NCBI GenBank assembly: GCA_036563615.1
Contig: DATCMB010000021.1
Coordinates: 186,001-250,000 of the forward strand
Source: Candidatus Binatia bacterium
GTDB lineage: Bacteria > Desulfobacterota > Binatia > UBA12015
Length of the DNA stretch: 64,000 nt
Direction of reading: 5' to 3'
The stretch's first letter is position 1. The number at the start of each line of letters is the position of its first letter. The notes under the pieces were generated by a model. The model saw only the letters and a list, made by a program, of their open reading frames with translations, ran no database searches and was not told the DNA's origin. Positions 36,274 through 46,275 of this stretch are shown here, in pieces. The position numbers and the translations under genes were made by a program.

Positions 36274-37584
36274 ATGAGCGATTTGGCGGCACAACCACTC
36301 ACCCTTGCGGAGCGCGTGCGGGCGCGCGGACGGCTCGTGCGGGCACGACGCAACACGCTCGCGGCGAGCGGTCGGATCGCGCTTCTCCTCGCTGCCACGG
36401 CTGGCGCCACGTCGCTGCTCGCAGGCAGCGAGCACGGTCCGTCGACGAGCTTCGTCATACAATGCTTCGCGCTCGGCGGCGTCGCGCTCGCAGCGCTGCA
36501 CGTACGGCAGCTGCGGCACGCGATTCCCGGGCTGTCGCTCGGCGTCGCGGCGCTGCTCACGGTGATGATCGCGTTCGAGATGCTGCGCAGCGGTTCGGCT
36601 GCAATACCGCTGCTCGCGGCCGGCGCGACGGTCGTGGTCACGCTGCTCGCGACGCAGCTCGCCAGCGCACGCTCGCGCGTCACCGTGGTCAGCGTCGCGC
36701 TGGTGACGCTGCTCGTCGCGGCTTCGTTCTCCGACGTGCACGGCGCGGAGCTCGTTCAGCTCGGCGGCGCGCTCGTCTTCGCGGCCGGCATCGCATTCGC
36801 GGTCGCGACGGGGATCGACGCGGGCCGCGCGCGGCGCGAGCGCAGAGAGGTTGCGCACCGCCGCGCGGCCGCTCGCGAGCGGCGCGCGATGGCGGCGCGC
36901 GAGGACATGGTCGCGAATTTGAGCCACGACGTGCGCAATCCGCTCGCGATCGCCATCGGCTTTGCCGAGATGGCTGCGGACGCGGATCTGCCGGCGGACG
37001 AGCGCGCCCAGGCGCTGGCCGGCGTGCGCCGCTCGCTGTGGGAGATCTCGCAGCTCGTCGAGAACGTGCTCGACGGCTCGGCCGACCGCGCGGGCGCGCT
37101 CGAGCCGCTGCGCGAGGTCGTGCCGCTCGACGGGCTGTGCCGCGACGTGCTGGCGTCGACGCAGGTGCTGCTACGCGGGCGTCCGATCGCGCTCGTCGGC
37201 GCGGTGGAGCCGGGCCTGACGGTGATCGCCGATCGCCACCGGCTGTCGCGCGTGCTCGGCAACCTGCTCGGGAACGCGTGCAAGTACACCGAGCACGGCG
37301 AGATCCGGCTCGAGGCGCACCGGCGCGGGGACTTCGCGGTGCTGCGCGTGAGCGACACCGGCCCGGGCATCCCGCCCGCCGACCTGCCGCACATCTTCGA
37401 CCGCTTCCGGCGCGCGCACGAGTGCACGCGCGGCGGCGTCGGGCTGGGCCTCGCGATCGCGTACCGCCTCGCCGAGCGCATGGGCGGCGCGCTCGAGGTC
37501 GAGAGCACGGTCGGCGTCGGAACGACGTTCTCGCTCGTGTTGCCGCTCGCGGCGTCGGCGGAGCGGACCCCGGCGGCGGCCTGA
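36274..37584 (+). CDS. Membrane sensor histidine kinase (orphan)
   Basis: 436 residues. The N-terminal 170 residues hold about six hydrophobic segments without a clear periplasmic sensor domain, so it may sense the membrane. Then a coiled basic region leads to the HisKA H-box NLSHDVRNPLAIAIG with His218, the N-box GNLLGNACKYTEHG, G1 VSDTGPGIPPADLPHIFDRF and G2 GVGLGLAIAYRL. It should autophosphorylate His218 and pass phosphate to a response regulator, but none is encoded nearby. It diverges from the acyl-CoA ligase operon. Confidence 0.92.
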   Translation: MSDLAAQPLTLAERVRARGRLVRARRNTLAASGRIALLLAATAGATSLLAGSEHGPSTSFVIQCFALGGVALAALHVRQLRHAIPGLSLGVAALLTVMIAFEMLRSGSAAIPLLAAGATVVVTLLATQLASARSRVTVVSVALVTLLVAASFSDVHGAELVQLGGALVFAAGIAFAVATGIDAGRARRERREVAHRRAAARERRAMAAREDMVANLSHDVRNPLAIAIGFAEMAADADLPADERAQALAGVRRSLWEISQLVENVLDGSADRAGALEPLREVVPLDGLCRDVLASTQVLLRGRPIALVGAVEPGLTVIADRHRLSRVLGNLLGNACKYTEHGEIRLEAHRRGDFAVLRVSDTGPGIPPADLPHIFDRFRRAHECTRGGVGLGLAIAYRLAERMGGALEVESTVGVGTTFSLVLPLAASAERTPAAA

Positions 37585-37593
37585 GACGCTCCT

Positions 37594-37614
37594 GCCCGCG
37601 GCAATGCCGCGGGC
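37594..37614. terminator. Hairpin between convergent kinase and oxidoreductase genes
   Basis: GCCCGCGGC and GCCGCGGGC form a perfect 9-bp stem with loop AAT. There is no U-tract, but the position between convergent stops suggests a bidirectional terminator. Confidence 0.5.
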
Positions 37615-37642
37615 GTCGTGATCGACGCGCGTCCGCCGCGCG

Positions 37643-38629
37643 TCAGTCGACGCGCAGCAGGACCTTCCCGAAGTGCTCGCTCGCCGCGACCACGCGGTGC
37701 GCCTCCGGCGCCTGCGCGAGCGGCAGGATGCGATCGACGACCACCTTCAGCCGTCCCGCGGCGATCGCCTCGCCGAAGCGCTCGCGGAAGCCGGCGACGA
37801 TCTGCGCCTTCTCCTCGTTCGAGCGCGTGCGCAGCGTCGAGCCGATGATGTGCAGACGTCGCGTCAGGAGCGGCGCCAGATTGACGTTCGCGCTCGCGCC
37901 GCCGGTGAGCCCGATCAACACGAGGCGTCCGCCGACGCAGAGGCTCGCGAGGTTCTTCTCGAGGTACGAGCCGCCGATCGGATCGAGGATCACGTCGACG
38001 CCCTTGCCGCCGGTCAGCTCCTTGATGCGCGCGGCGAAGTCCTCGCGCTTGTAGTCGATCGCGGCGGTCGCGCCGAGATCCACGCAGCGCTGGCACTTCT
38101 CGGGGCTGCCCGCGGTCACGTAGCAGCGCGCGCCCATCTCGCGCGCGAGCTGGATCGCCGCCGTGCCGACGCCGCTGCCACCGCCGTGCACGAGCGCGCT
38201 CTTCCCTTCCGCGAGCCCGCCCAGGACGACGAGGTTCAGGTACGCGGTCAGGTAGACCTCGGGGAAGCCGCCCGCGTGGATCAGGTCGAGGGCGCCCTCG
38301 ACCGGCATCACCGAGCCGTGGTGCACGACCGCCTGCTGCGCGTAGCCGCCGCCGGCGAGCAGCGCCATCACGCGATCGCCCTCGCGGAAGCGTCCGGGCG
38401 GGACGTCGCGACCGATCTCCAGCACCTCGCCCGCGCACTCGAGGCCGAGGATCTGCGACGCGCCGGGCGGCGGCGGATAGAGGCCGCGGCGCTGCAGCAG
38501 GTCGGCGCGGTTGACCGCGGTCGCGCGCACGCGGATGCGGATCTCCTCCGCTCCGAGCGTCGGCTCGGGCACCTCGCCCAGCTGCATCACGCTTTCGTCG
38601 CCCGGCTCACGAATCACGATTGCTTGCAT
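37643..38629 (-). CDS. NAD(P)H:quinone oxidoreductase, zinc-free MDR family (PIG3-like)
   Basis: 328 residues from the ATG giving MQAIVIREPGD with a GAGGAG site before it; the frame continues upstream without family similarity. Features: ATAVNRADLLQRRGLYPPPPG and LGLECAGEV of the PIG3/QOR subgroup, no catalytic zinc cysteines, NADPH loop VHGGGSGVGTAAIQLA, and DPIGGSYLEKNL. These enzymes reduce quinones or enoyl substrates with NADPH in the cytoplasm. It diverges from the pectinacetylesterase-like gene. Confidence 0.92.
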   Translation of the reverse strand: MQAIVIREPGDESVMQLGEVPEPTLGAEEIRIRVRATAVNRADLLQRRGLYPPPPGASQILGLECAGEVLEIGRDVPPGRFREGDRVMALLAGGGYAQQAVVHHGSVMPVEGALDLIHAGGFPEVYLTAYLNLVVLGGLAEGKSALVHGGGSGVGTAAIQLAREMGARCYVTAGSPEKCQRCVDLGATAAIDYKREDFAARIKELTGGKGVDVILDPIGGSYLEKNLASLCVGGRLVLIGLTGGASANVNLAPLLTRRLHIIGSTLRTRSNEEKAQIVAGFRERFGEAIAAGRLKVVVDRILPLAQAPEAHRVVAASEHFGKVLLRVD

Positions 38630-38726
38630 CGTCGCTCCTCGGTTATGCCGAAGGGTCTTCGATCGCGGCGGGCGACAACGCAAGCCCGGCTGCACGAACC
38701 TGGCGGATGGATCCTTGGAGGGACGC

Positions 38727-39848
38727 GTGACCACTCTCGGCAACGTCAAGGAAGGCACCCGGCGGCTTCTCGCCCTCGCGCTCTGCGCGGCGTTCGTCGC
38801 GGGCTGCTCGGATTCGAGCGACGGCGACGCGGGCTTCGCCGCGCGCGCAGCGGCCGAGCTCACGGCGAGCGGCTTCGGCGACTATCTCGACGTGCAGCAG
38901 CCGAGCCGCAGTCGGCAGAACGGCGAGTGGACCGAGTACTTCTTCGATCCCGCGCAGGAGCAGGCCGTCTGCCTCATGGGCGACGAGTTCCAGGTCAACG
39001 TCCGGCACGGCGCGTCGGACAACGTGCTCCTCTACCTGCAGGGCGGCGGCGCGTGCTGGGACTACGTCACCTGCTACGTCCTCGGCACCGCGTCGACGCG
39101 CGCGAACTCGGCGATCGAGGCCGGCTCGCTCGACCTCGACGACCCGCGGAGCCCGTTCCGCGACTGGGACATCGTCTACGTGCCCTACTGCGACGGCTCG
39201 GTGTTCACCGGCGACAAGATCGTCGACTACCAGGGCAACCGCACGTTCCACCACGGCCTGTGGAACCTGTCGGTCGCGGTCGACGCGCTGAAGCGCGAGT
39301 TCCCCAATCCGTCGCGCATCCTCGTCGCGGGCAGCAGCGCCGGCGGCTACGGCACCTTCGCCGGCTACGCGACGACACGCGTCGCCTTCCCCGAGACCGA
39401 GATCATCGTGTTCAACGACTCGGGTCCCGGCGTGCAGAACCCCGACGCGAGCCAGGACGTCCGCGACCGCGTCGCGAACTGGGACTTCACGCGCCGCATC
39501 CCGGCGAGCTGCACCGAGTGCGACCCGCAGTACACCTATCTCCTCGACTGGGCGTTCCAGCGCGATTCCAAGCTGCGCGCGTCGCTGTACTCGTACCTGC
39601 AGGACAGCGTGATCTCGTTCTTCATCGACCTCGACGGTCCGGCCTACGAGAGCCTGCTGCGCTCGGTGACGAACGATATCCACGCGCGCAACCCCGAGCG
39701 CTTCCAGCGCTACTTCAAGACCGGTAGCGCGCACACCGTGCTGCTGTCGCCCGAGTTCTACACGCAGACGATCGACGGCGTGACGGTGCGCGACTGGACG
39801 CAGGCGTTCCTCGACGGCGGCGACGCCTGGCGCGACCTGGTCGAGTAG
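38727..39848 (+). CDS. Pectinacetylesterase-family lipoprotein
   Basis: 373 residues from a GTG with a TTGGAGGGA site. The signal peptide ends in lipobox FVAGCSD. The family signatures are LLYLQGGGACWDYVTCY, VYVPYCDGSVF and the nucleophile motif AGSSAGGYG with Ser204; a C-terminal His in KTGSAHTVLLSP probably completes the triad. Cys residues (CWDYVTC, SCTEC) may form disulfides. In plants the family deacetylates pectin; bacterial lipoprotein members have uncertain substrates, so only carbohydrate- or ester-hydrolase activity is inferred. Confidence 0.82.
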   Translation: MTTLGNVKEGTRRLLALALCAAFVAGCSDSSDGDAGFAARAAAELTASGFGDYLDVQQPSRSRQNGEWTEYFFDPAQEQAVCLMGDEFQVNVRHGASDNVLLYLQGGGACWDYVTCYVLGTASTRANSAIEAGSLDLDDPRSPFRDWDIVYVPYCDGSVFTGDKIVDYQGNRTFHHGLWNLSVAVDALKREFPNPSRILVAGSSAGGYGTFAGYATTRVAFPETEIIVFNDSGPGVQNPDASQDVRDRVANWDFTRRIPASCTECDPQYTYLLDWAFQRDSKLRASLYSYLQDSVISFFIDLDGPAYESLLRSVTNDIHARNPERFQRYFKTGSAHTVLLSPEFYTQTIDGVTVRDWTQAFLDGGDAWRDLVE

Positions 39849-39864
39849 CGCGCGGCGGGAAACG

Positions 39865-39897
39865 GCCGGCGCCCGTCGGACGACGAACGGCGCCGGC
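39865..39897. terminator. Hairpin between convergent genes
   Basis: GCCGGCGCC and GGCGCCGGC form a 9-bp perfect stem around a 15-base loop, touching the stop codon of the small minus-strand gene. Probably a shared terminator without U-tract. Confidence 0.45.
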
Positions 39898-40184
39898 TAG
39901 CGCCCGCGCGCGCGGCGCAGCGACACGCCCGCCTCGCGCAGGGCGATTGCGGCGGCGTCCTCCGGCGTCGCCGCCGTGCCGAGGCCCTGCAGCGTCGGCT
40001 CGCTCTTCTCCTCGGCGCGCGCGAAGTAGCGCTCGTCGTCGTCCGCCGCGCGCAGGTCCTCGAACACGGTGACGCGGAACCAGCCGCGCGCGTCGGGGGT
40101 GAACTCGAGCACCACCTCGGCCTCGGAGACGACCGACGCTGCCTCGACCACGTGCTCGCCGAGCGGGACGCGACGCCAATCCAT
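39897..40184 (-). CDS. Small hypothetical protein
   Basis: 95 residues from the only in-frame ATG, giving MDWRRVPLGEHVVEAASVVS. It is acidic in the middle (DLRAADDDERYFARAEEKSE) and basic at the C-terminus, without signal peptide or membrane segment. Codon use matches the neighbours and the region opposite holds no better frame, which supports coding. It diverges from the acyl-CoA dehydrogenase across 90 bases. I do not recognise the family. Confidence 0.55.
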   Translation of the reverse strand: MDWRRVPLGEHVVEAASVVSEAEVVLEFTPDARGWFRVTVFEDLRAADDDERYFARAEEKSEPTLQGLGTAATPEDAAAIALREAGVSLRRARGR

Positions 40185-40274
40185 GCCGCGCCCGAGCGTG
40201 GCACCGCCGACTTTGCGATGCAAAGCCGGCAACGGCGGCTGGCATCCGGGGGCGAAAAACGCGACCATTCGCCG

Positions 40275-41453
<1,179 letters not shown>

Positions 41454-41465
41454 GACGACGCTCGG

Positions 41466-42263
41466 ATGAACGATGCCGGCCTGCTGGTGCGAGCAACGCT
41501 CGCCCTCTACCGCGACGCCGTACGGGACGCGACGCGCGCGCTCGCGCGCAACTTCTGGATCGTCGTCCTGCTGCCGCTCTACTCGCTGGTGCTGTCGTTC
41601 ACGCAGGTGCTCGCAGCCCCGCTCGGATTCGCCGGCGGCTTCGTCGTCTTCCTGGCGATGGCCGCGTGCCTGAGCTCGTTTCTGAGCTTGCTCGGCGAGG
41701 CGGTCGCGCACGAGCGCATCCGCTTCAACGAGCTCGGTCCGACGTTCTCGCGCTACCTGTGGAGCGTCACCGGTGTCCTGTTCCTGTTCTGGATCATCGA
41801 GCTGCTGCTCGCGCTGATCACCGAGCAGAACCCCGCGCTCGGCTGGCTCCCGCTCGCGGTCAACCTCGGGCTCTTCATCTTCTGCAACCCGCTGCCCGAG
41901 CTGGTCTACCAGGGCACGCGCGACGGCTTCGGGCTGGTCGACGAGGCGGTCGGCTTCATGCGCCAGAACGCCGTCGAGTGGCTGGTGCCGGTGGCGATCG
42001 TGTTCGCGCCGCTGTTCGCGCTCGGCCTGCGCGAGGGTCTGTTCGCGATGGCGGCGGTCGGCGCGACCAACGCGCTCGGCATCGTCGATCTCACGCTGCG
42101 CGCCTGGCTGCCGCCGATGGGCGAGGCGGGACGCGTCGCGACGCTGATCGCGGCGAGCGTGCTGCTCACCTGGGTGATGCTCTTCCGCGGCTTCCTGTTC
42201 CGCTCGCTGTCGCGCTCGGGACGCCGCCAGCGGATCTTCGAGGCGCGCATGCGCCTCGACTGA
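41466..42263 (+). CDS. Multi-pass membrane protein, unknown function
   Basis: 265 residues with about six hydrophobic segments, among them FWIVVLLPLYSLVLSFTQVL, GGFVVFLAMAACLSSFLSLL and ATLIAASVLLTWVMLFRGFL. The ends are basic. It lies 12 bases after the acyl-CoA dehydrogenase and 6 before the MFS gene, so all are probably co-transcribed. It resembles uncharacterised DUF-type integral membrane proteins and has no visible active-site motif. Confidence 0.78.
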   Translation: MNDAGLLVRATLALYRDAVRDATRALARNFWIVVLLPLYSLVLSFTQVLAAPLGFAGGFVVFLAMAACLSSFLSLLGEAVAHERIRFNELGPTFSRYLWSVTGVLFLFWIIELLLALITEQNPALGWLPLAVNLGLFIFCNPLPELVYQGTRDGFGLVDEAVGFMRQNAVEWLVPVAIVFAPLFALGLREGLFAMAAVGATNALGIVDLTLRAWLPPMGEAGRVATLIAASVLLTWVMLFRGFLFRSLSRSGRRQRIFEARMRLD

Positions 42264-42269
42264 GGCGCC

Positions 42270-43472
42270 GTGTTCGCCGCCCTTCGCTCGCGCAACTACG
42301 CGCTGCTCTGGTTCGGGTCGTTCGTCTCGAACGTCGGCGTGTGGATGCAGAGCGTCGCGATGGGCTGGCTGATCTACGAGCTCACGAGCTCGGCGTCGTG
42401 GCTCGGACGCGTCGGCTTCGCGCAGAGCGCGCCGACGCTGGTGCTCGGCCTCCTCGGCGGCGCGATCATCGAGCACGCCGACCGCAAGCGGATCCTGTGC
42501 GGCACGTCGATCGTGTTCGCGGTCTGCGCGTTCGCGCTCGCGCTGCTCACGCTCACGGGGATCGTCGAGATCTGGATGATCATCGCGATCTCGCTGGTGT
42601 CGGGGATGGGCACGGCGTTCTTCATGCCGGTCTTCCAGGCCCTGATCCCGTCGGTCGTGCCGCCCGAGCACCTGATGAACGCAATCTCGATGAACTCGAT
42701 CTCGTTCAACGTCGCGCGCATCGTCGGCCCGCTGATCGGCGGCGCGGTGATGGCCTACGCGGGCGTCGGCTGGTGCTTCGCGCTCAATGGCGCGGGCTTC
42801 CTCGTCATGCTCGGCGCGGCGCTCGCGCTCGACGTCCCGCAGCGCAAGATGGTCGCGCCGGCGCGCATCGGCAGCGCGCTGCGCGCCGGGCTCGACTACG
42901 CGCGTCGCCATCCCGTGATCCGCGCGCTGCTCGTGCTCTGCGTGACGCTCAGCCTGTTCGGCTTCCCGTACATCGTGCTCATGCCGGCGCTCGCGCGCGA
43001 CGTGCTGCACCTCGACGCCGAAGGCTTCACGCTGCTGTTCTCCGCCGTCGGCGCGGGCGCGGTGGCGGGCGGGCTGTCGCTCGCCTGGGCCGGCGACGTG
43101 CGACACAAGGGTCTGCTCGTCGTCGGCTGCGCGTTCGTCTTCGGGCTGCTGCTCGTGCTGCTCGCGAGCGTGCGCAGCTTCGTGCCGTCGCTGTTCGTCC
43201 TCGCCGCCGCGGGCTACGCGATGATCGTCTGCATCGCGTCGCTCAACACGCTGATCCAGATCACGGTCGCCGACGACATGCGCGCTCGCGTGATGAGCAT
43301 GATGACGGTATCGCTGTTCGGGCTGCCGACGCTCGGCGCGTGGATGCTGGGCGCGATCGGCGATCGCATCGGCATCACGCGCGCGCTGTCGATCGGCGGC
43401 TGCGTGGTCGCGCTCATGGCGATCGCGGTCGCGCTGATCGCACCCGAGATGACGCGCCGGCAGACCTGCTGA
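42270..43472 (+). CDS. MFS transporter, EntS/MFS_3-like
   Basis: 400 residues, GTG start 6 bases after the previous gene. The N-terminus FAALRSRNYALLWFGSFVS and VGVWMQSVAMGWLIYELTSS are typical of the enterobactin-exporter-like MFS_3 group; twelve hydrophobic helices and the loop IIEHADRKRIL (between helices 2 and 3) are seen. These proteins export small molecules with proton exchange. The substrate is unknown. Confidence 0.9.
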   Translation: MFAALRSRNYALLWFGSFVSNVGVWMQSVAMGWLIYELTSSASWLGRVGFAQSAPTLVLGLLGGAIIEHADRKRILCGTSIVFAVCAFALALLTLTGIVEIWMIIAISLVSGMGTAFFMPVFQALIPSVVPPEHLMNAISMNSISFNVARIVGPLIGGAVMAYAGVGWCFALNGAGFLVMLGAALALDVPQRKMVAPARIGSALRAGLDYARRHPVIRALLVLCVTLSLFGFPYIVLMPALARDVLHLDAEGFTLLFSAVGAGAVAGGLSLAWAGDVRHKGLLVVGCAFVFGLLLVLLASVRSFVPSLFVLAAAGYAMIVCIASLNTLIQITVADDMRARVMSMMTVSLFGLPTLGAWMLGAIGDRIGITRALSIGGCVVALMAIAVALIAPEMTRRQTC

Positions 43473-43494
43473 ACGCGTTCGACAAAGAGGCTCG

Positions 43495-44712
43495 ATGATG
43501 CTCGCCACCCCGCTCGACGACGTCCGCGTGCTCGACCTGGGCCAGGTCTACAACGGTCCGTACTGCGGCCTGCTGCTCGCCGCGCAGGGCGCCGAGGTGA
43601 TCAAGATCGAGCCGCCGGGCGGCGAGATCGTGCGCCGTGCGGCGATCTCGCCGGGCGGCGCGAGCTACTCGTTCTTGATGCTCAACGCGGGCAAGAAGGG
43701 CATGACGCTCGACCTCAAGCAGCCGCGCGGCCGCGAGATCTTTCTCAAGCTCGTCGAGCGCGCCGACGTCGTGCTCGAGAACTTCCGCGACGACAGCGTG
43801 CTGGAAGGCCTCGGCCTCGGCTGGGACGTGCTCTCGCGCGTCAATCCTAGAATCGTGCTCGCGTCGGGCCGCGGCTACCGCAACGGCAGCGTCTACGAGC
43901 GCTTCGGCGCGATGGACTTCACCGTACAGGCGATCTCGGGCCACATGGCGATCACCGGCTTTCCCGAGCAGCCGCCGGTGAAGGCGGGCGCGACCCTGTG
44001 CGACATGCTCGGCTCGGCGCACCTCTTCGCCGCGGTGCTGCTCGCGCTGCGCGAGCGCGAGCGCAGCGGACGCGGCCGCCGCGTCGAGGTGCCGATGCTC
44101 GACGCGACCTTCCCGTCGCTGATGGCGTACAGCTCGCCGTACCTCGAGAAGGGCGTCGATCCCGGACGCACCGGCAACCGACACTCGGTGCCGGGCTCGA
44201 GCCCGTACGGGATCTATCCGACGACCGACGGCTGGGCCGCGATCATGTGCGTCACCGACGCGCACTGGCGCGAGTTCTGCAAGGCGATCGCCGACGACGA
44301 GCTCGCGAACGACGCGACGCTCGCGACCGGTCGCGAGCGCGCCGCGCGCCGCGACGAGATCGACGCGCGCGTGTCTGCGTGGACGCGCACGCGCTCGCGC
44401 GACGAGGTGATCGGCCTGCTGTCCGCGGCCGGCATCCCGTGCGCGCCGGTGCGCACGCTCGGCGAGGCGGTCGACGATCCGTACAACGAGCAGCAGGGGC
44501 TGCTGCGTCGCGTGAGCTACGAGGGCTGGGGCGAGGTGCGCGTGCTCGGCAGCCCGATCCAGCTGCGCGACGAGGGCTTCACGCCCGGCGATCTGCCGCC
44601 GCTCGCGCCGCCGCCGCGCCTCGGCGAGCACAACCGCGAGATCCTCTCGGGGCTGCTCGGGCTCGGCGCGCAGGAGATCGACGAGCTCGAGCGCGCGGGC
44701 GTGCTCGGGTGA
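43495..44712 (+). CDS. Class III CoA-transferase (CaiB/BaiF family)
   Basis: 405 residues. The N-terminus LDDVRVLDLGQVYNGPYCGLLLAAQGAEVIKIEPP and KGMTLDLKQPRGREIF are family hallmarks (written here in parts: VRVLDLGQVYNGPYCG and GAEVIKIEPPGG). The catalytic aspartate is probably Asp203 in VPMLDATFPSL. It moves CoA between carboxylic acids, forming a mixed anhydride. It closes the run acyl-CoA dehydrogenase, membrane protein, MFS, CoA-transferase, which fits import or breakdown of a carboxylic acid, but the acid is not known. Confidence 0.93.
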   Translation: MMLATPLDDVRVLDLGQVYNGPYCGLLLAAQGAEVIKIEPPGGEIVRRAAISPGGASYSFLMLNAGKKGMTLDLKQPRGREIFLKLVERADVVLENFRDDSVLEGLGLGWDVLSRVNPRIVLASGRGYRNGSVYERFGAMDFTVQAISGHMAITGFPEQPPVKAGATLCDMLGSAHLFAAVLLALRERERSGRGRRVEVPMLDATFPSLMAYSSPYLEKGVDPGRTGNRHSVPGSSPYGIYPTTDGWAAIMCVTDAHWREFCKAIADDELANDATLATGRERAARRDEIDARVSAWTRTRSRDEVIGLLSAAGIPCAPVRTLGEAVDDPYNEQQGLLRRVSYEGWGEVRVLGSPIQLRDEGFTPGDLPPLAPPPRLGEHNREILSGLLGLGAQEIDELERAGVLG

Positions 44713-44767
44713 TCTCACGAGGGTCGCGTCGCTGAGCTGCACGTTGCTTCGCTGACGCGACGTCGTG

Positions 44768-44790
44768 CGCGCTGCGCGAAACGCAGCGCG
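44768..44790. terminator. Hairpin after the CoA-transferase gene
   Basis: A perfect 9-bp stem CGCGCTGCG/CGCAGCGCG with loop CGAAA. No U-tract follows. It lies between the CoA-transferase stop and the His-tailed protein gene and may end the upstream operon. Confidence 0.45.
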
Positions 44791-44890
44791 GCTCCGGCGC
44801 GCGAGCGCGCGACGCAACGCCGATCACGCGAGCCGTCAGCGCAACCTCTGTCGCTCCGATCTGTTCCTTCCCCGCGGGAGGACACGACGG

Positions 44891-45187
44891 ATGCTGAAGA
44901 AGCTCGCGCTCGGCGCAACGCTCGCCGTCGCTCTGTTGCTCGCGCCGCGGATCGCGTCCGCGGGCGTCGACGTCTCGATCGGGATCGGCCTACCGTTCCC
45001 CGGCGTGATCGTCGCGCCGCCGCCACCGGTGGTGGTCAGGCCGCCCGTGGTCGTGGCGCCGCCGCCGGTGGTCGTCGGACCGGCCTACTACGGCCCGTCC
45101 TACGTCCGCGTGTACCCGCCGGGGAAGCGGCACGGCTGGCACAAGCACGGGCACAAGCACAAGCACCATCATCACCACCATCACTGA
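44891..45187 (+). CDS. Small secreted Pro/Val-rich protein with poly-His tail
   Basis: 98 residues from the ATG behind GGGAGG. A clean signal peptide (LALGATLAVALLLAPRIASA) is followed by a Gly/Val segment, then repeated Pro-Val blocks (PPPPVVVRPPVVVAPPPVVV) and a Tyr-rich bridge. The C-terminus is almost only His, Lys and Gly and ends in seven consecutive His. Such tails bind Ni, Zn or Cu, so a periplasmic metal-binding role is inferred. The gene stands alone upstream of a strong terminator and the tonB genes. Confidence 0.8.
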   Translation: MLKKLALGATLAVALLLAPRIASAGVDVSIGIGLPFPGVIVAPPPPVVVRPPVVVAPPPVVVGPAYYGPSYVRVYPPGKRHGWHKHGHKHKHHHHHHH

Positions 45188-45242
45188 GCCGAGCGGCGTG
45201 GCCGTTCCGGCGCGGCGCCGCCGCCGAGGGACGGCCACACGA

Positions 45243-45326
45243 GCGAGCCCCGGGCGCCCCGGCCCGGCTCCGCGGTCCGCGCAGACGCGTACCGCCGCCA
45301 CCCGGGCGTCCGGGGCTCGCGCTTTT
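45243..45326 (+). terminator. Long-stem terminator upstream of tonB
   Basis: A 17-bp stem (45243-45259 with 45304-45320, one G-T pair) encloses a GC-rich 44-base loop and is followed by GCTTTTCC. It probably ends the His-tailed protein transcript. Confidence 0.65.
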
Positions 45327-45408
45327 CCGGCCGGTCGCGCCCGGTCGATCCCGCCCACGGCCGCTCGGCCGAAACGGACTGCGCGGCGGCCGTCCGGAGT
45401 GTTAAGGG

Positions 45409-46260
45409 ATGGGGGTGGCCGTCTCGCAACGCTCTGCCGACCTGTTTCCCGAGGTCCCCGGCCACCGCACGGTCGCCATCCTGACCTCGGTCCTGGGTCA
45501 CGCGCTGCTGCTGATCGGGCTCATCGTCCTCGGCAGCTACGCGGCGCGCGAGATCGAGCCCGAGCCGATCCGGCTCGTGTTCTTCGAGCCCGCGCCGCCG
45601 CCCAAGCTCGGCACGCCCGACGGCGGGGGCGCGCCGCCCGCGGTCCAGGCCGCGCCGGAGCCCGCTCCCGAGCCGCCGGCGCCGGCGCCCGAGCCGGTCG
45701 TCGAGAAACCGCCGCTCGAGCGCATCGTCGAGCAGCCGAAGCCCGTCGAGAAGCCCAAGGCCAAGCCGAAGCCCGAGCCGAAGCCGAAGCCCAAGGCGCA
45801 GGCGAAGCCCGCCCGCACCGAGCCCACCACGCCACCGCCCGCTGCGACGACCGAGACGACGGACGCCGCCGGCACCGGCACGGCCGGTCCGCGCGGCGTC
45901 GCCGAGGGGCACGCGGCCGGCGTCGAGGGCGGCCTCGTCGGCGGCCAGGTGGGCGGCCTCGGCAGCGACGTCACCCCGGTGCGCCAGGCGGCCGTCCCGC
46001 CCGTGGTCGTGCACCGTGTGATGCCGGTCTACCCCGAGTCGGCGCGGCTGCGCGGCATCGAGGGCCAGGTGATGATCGAGGCGATCATCTCGCGCGACGG
46101 CACCGTCGAGCCCGGGGTGAGGGTCGTGCAGTCGATCCCGGCGCTCGACGAGGCGGCGATCGAGGCCTTCAAGCGCTGGAAGTTCAAGCCCGCGCGCGAC
46201 GCCCAGGGCAGACCGCTGCGCGTCATCCTGCAAGCGCCCGTGCGCTTCGTGCTACGCTGA
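45409..46260 (+). CDS. tonB: TonB-family energy transducer
   Basis: 283 residues. One N-terminal membrane helix (AILTSVLGHALLLIGLIVLG) precedes a long Pro/Lys/Glu periplasmic linker with KPKPEPKPKPK repeats and a Gly-rich stretch; the C-terminal TonB domain (about 200-283) has MPVYPESARLRGIEGQVMI, DGTVEPGVRVVQS and AIEAFKRWKFKPA. TonB passes inner-membrane energy to outer-membrane receptors. It is followed by exbB and exbD; no receptor gene is nearby. Confidence 0.93.
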   Translation: MGVAVSQRSADLFPEVPGHRTVAILTSVLGHALLLIGLIVLGSYAAREIEPEPIRLVFFEPAPPPKLGTPDGGGAPPAVQAAPEPAPEPPAPAPEPVVEKPPLERIVEQPKPVEKPKAKPKPEPKPKPKAQAKPARTEPTTPPPAATTETTDAAGTGTAGPRGVAEGHAAGVEGGLVGGQVGGLGSDVTPVRQAAVPPVVVHRVMPVYPESARLRGIEGQVMIEAIISRDGTVEPGVRVVQSIPALDEAAIEAFKRWKFKPARDAQGRPLRVILQAPVRFVLR

Positions 46261-46275
46261 CCGAAGGAACGCTCA

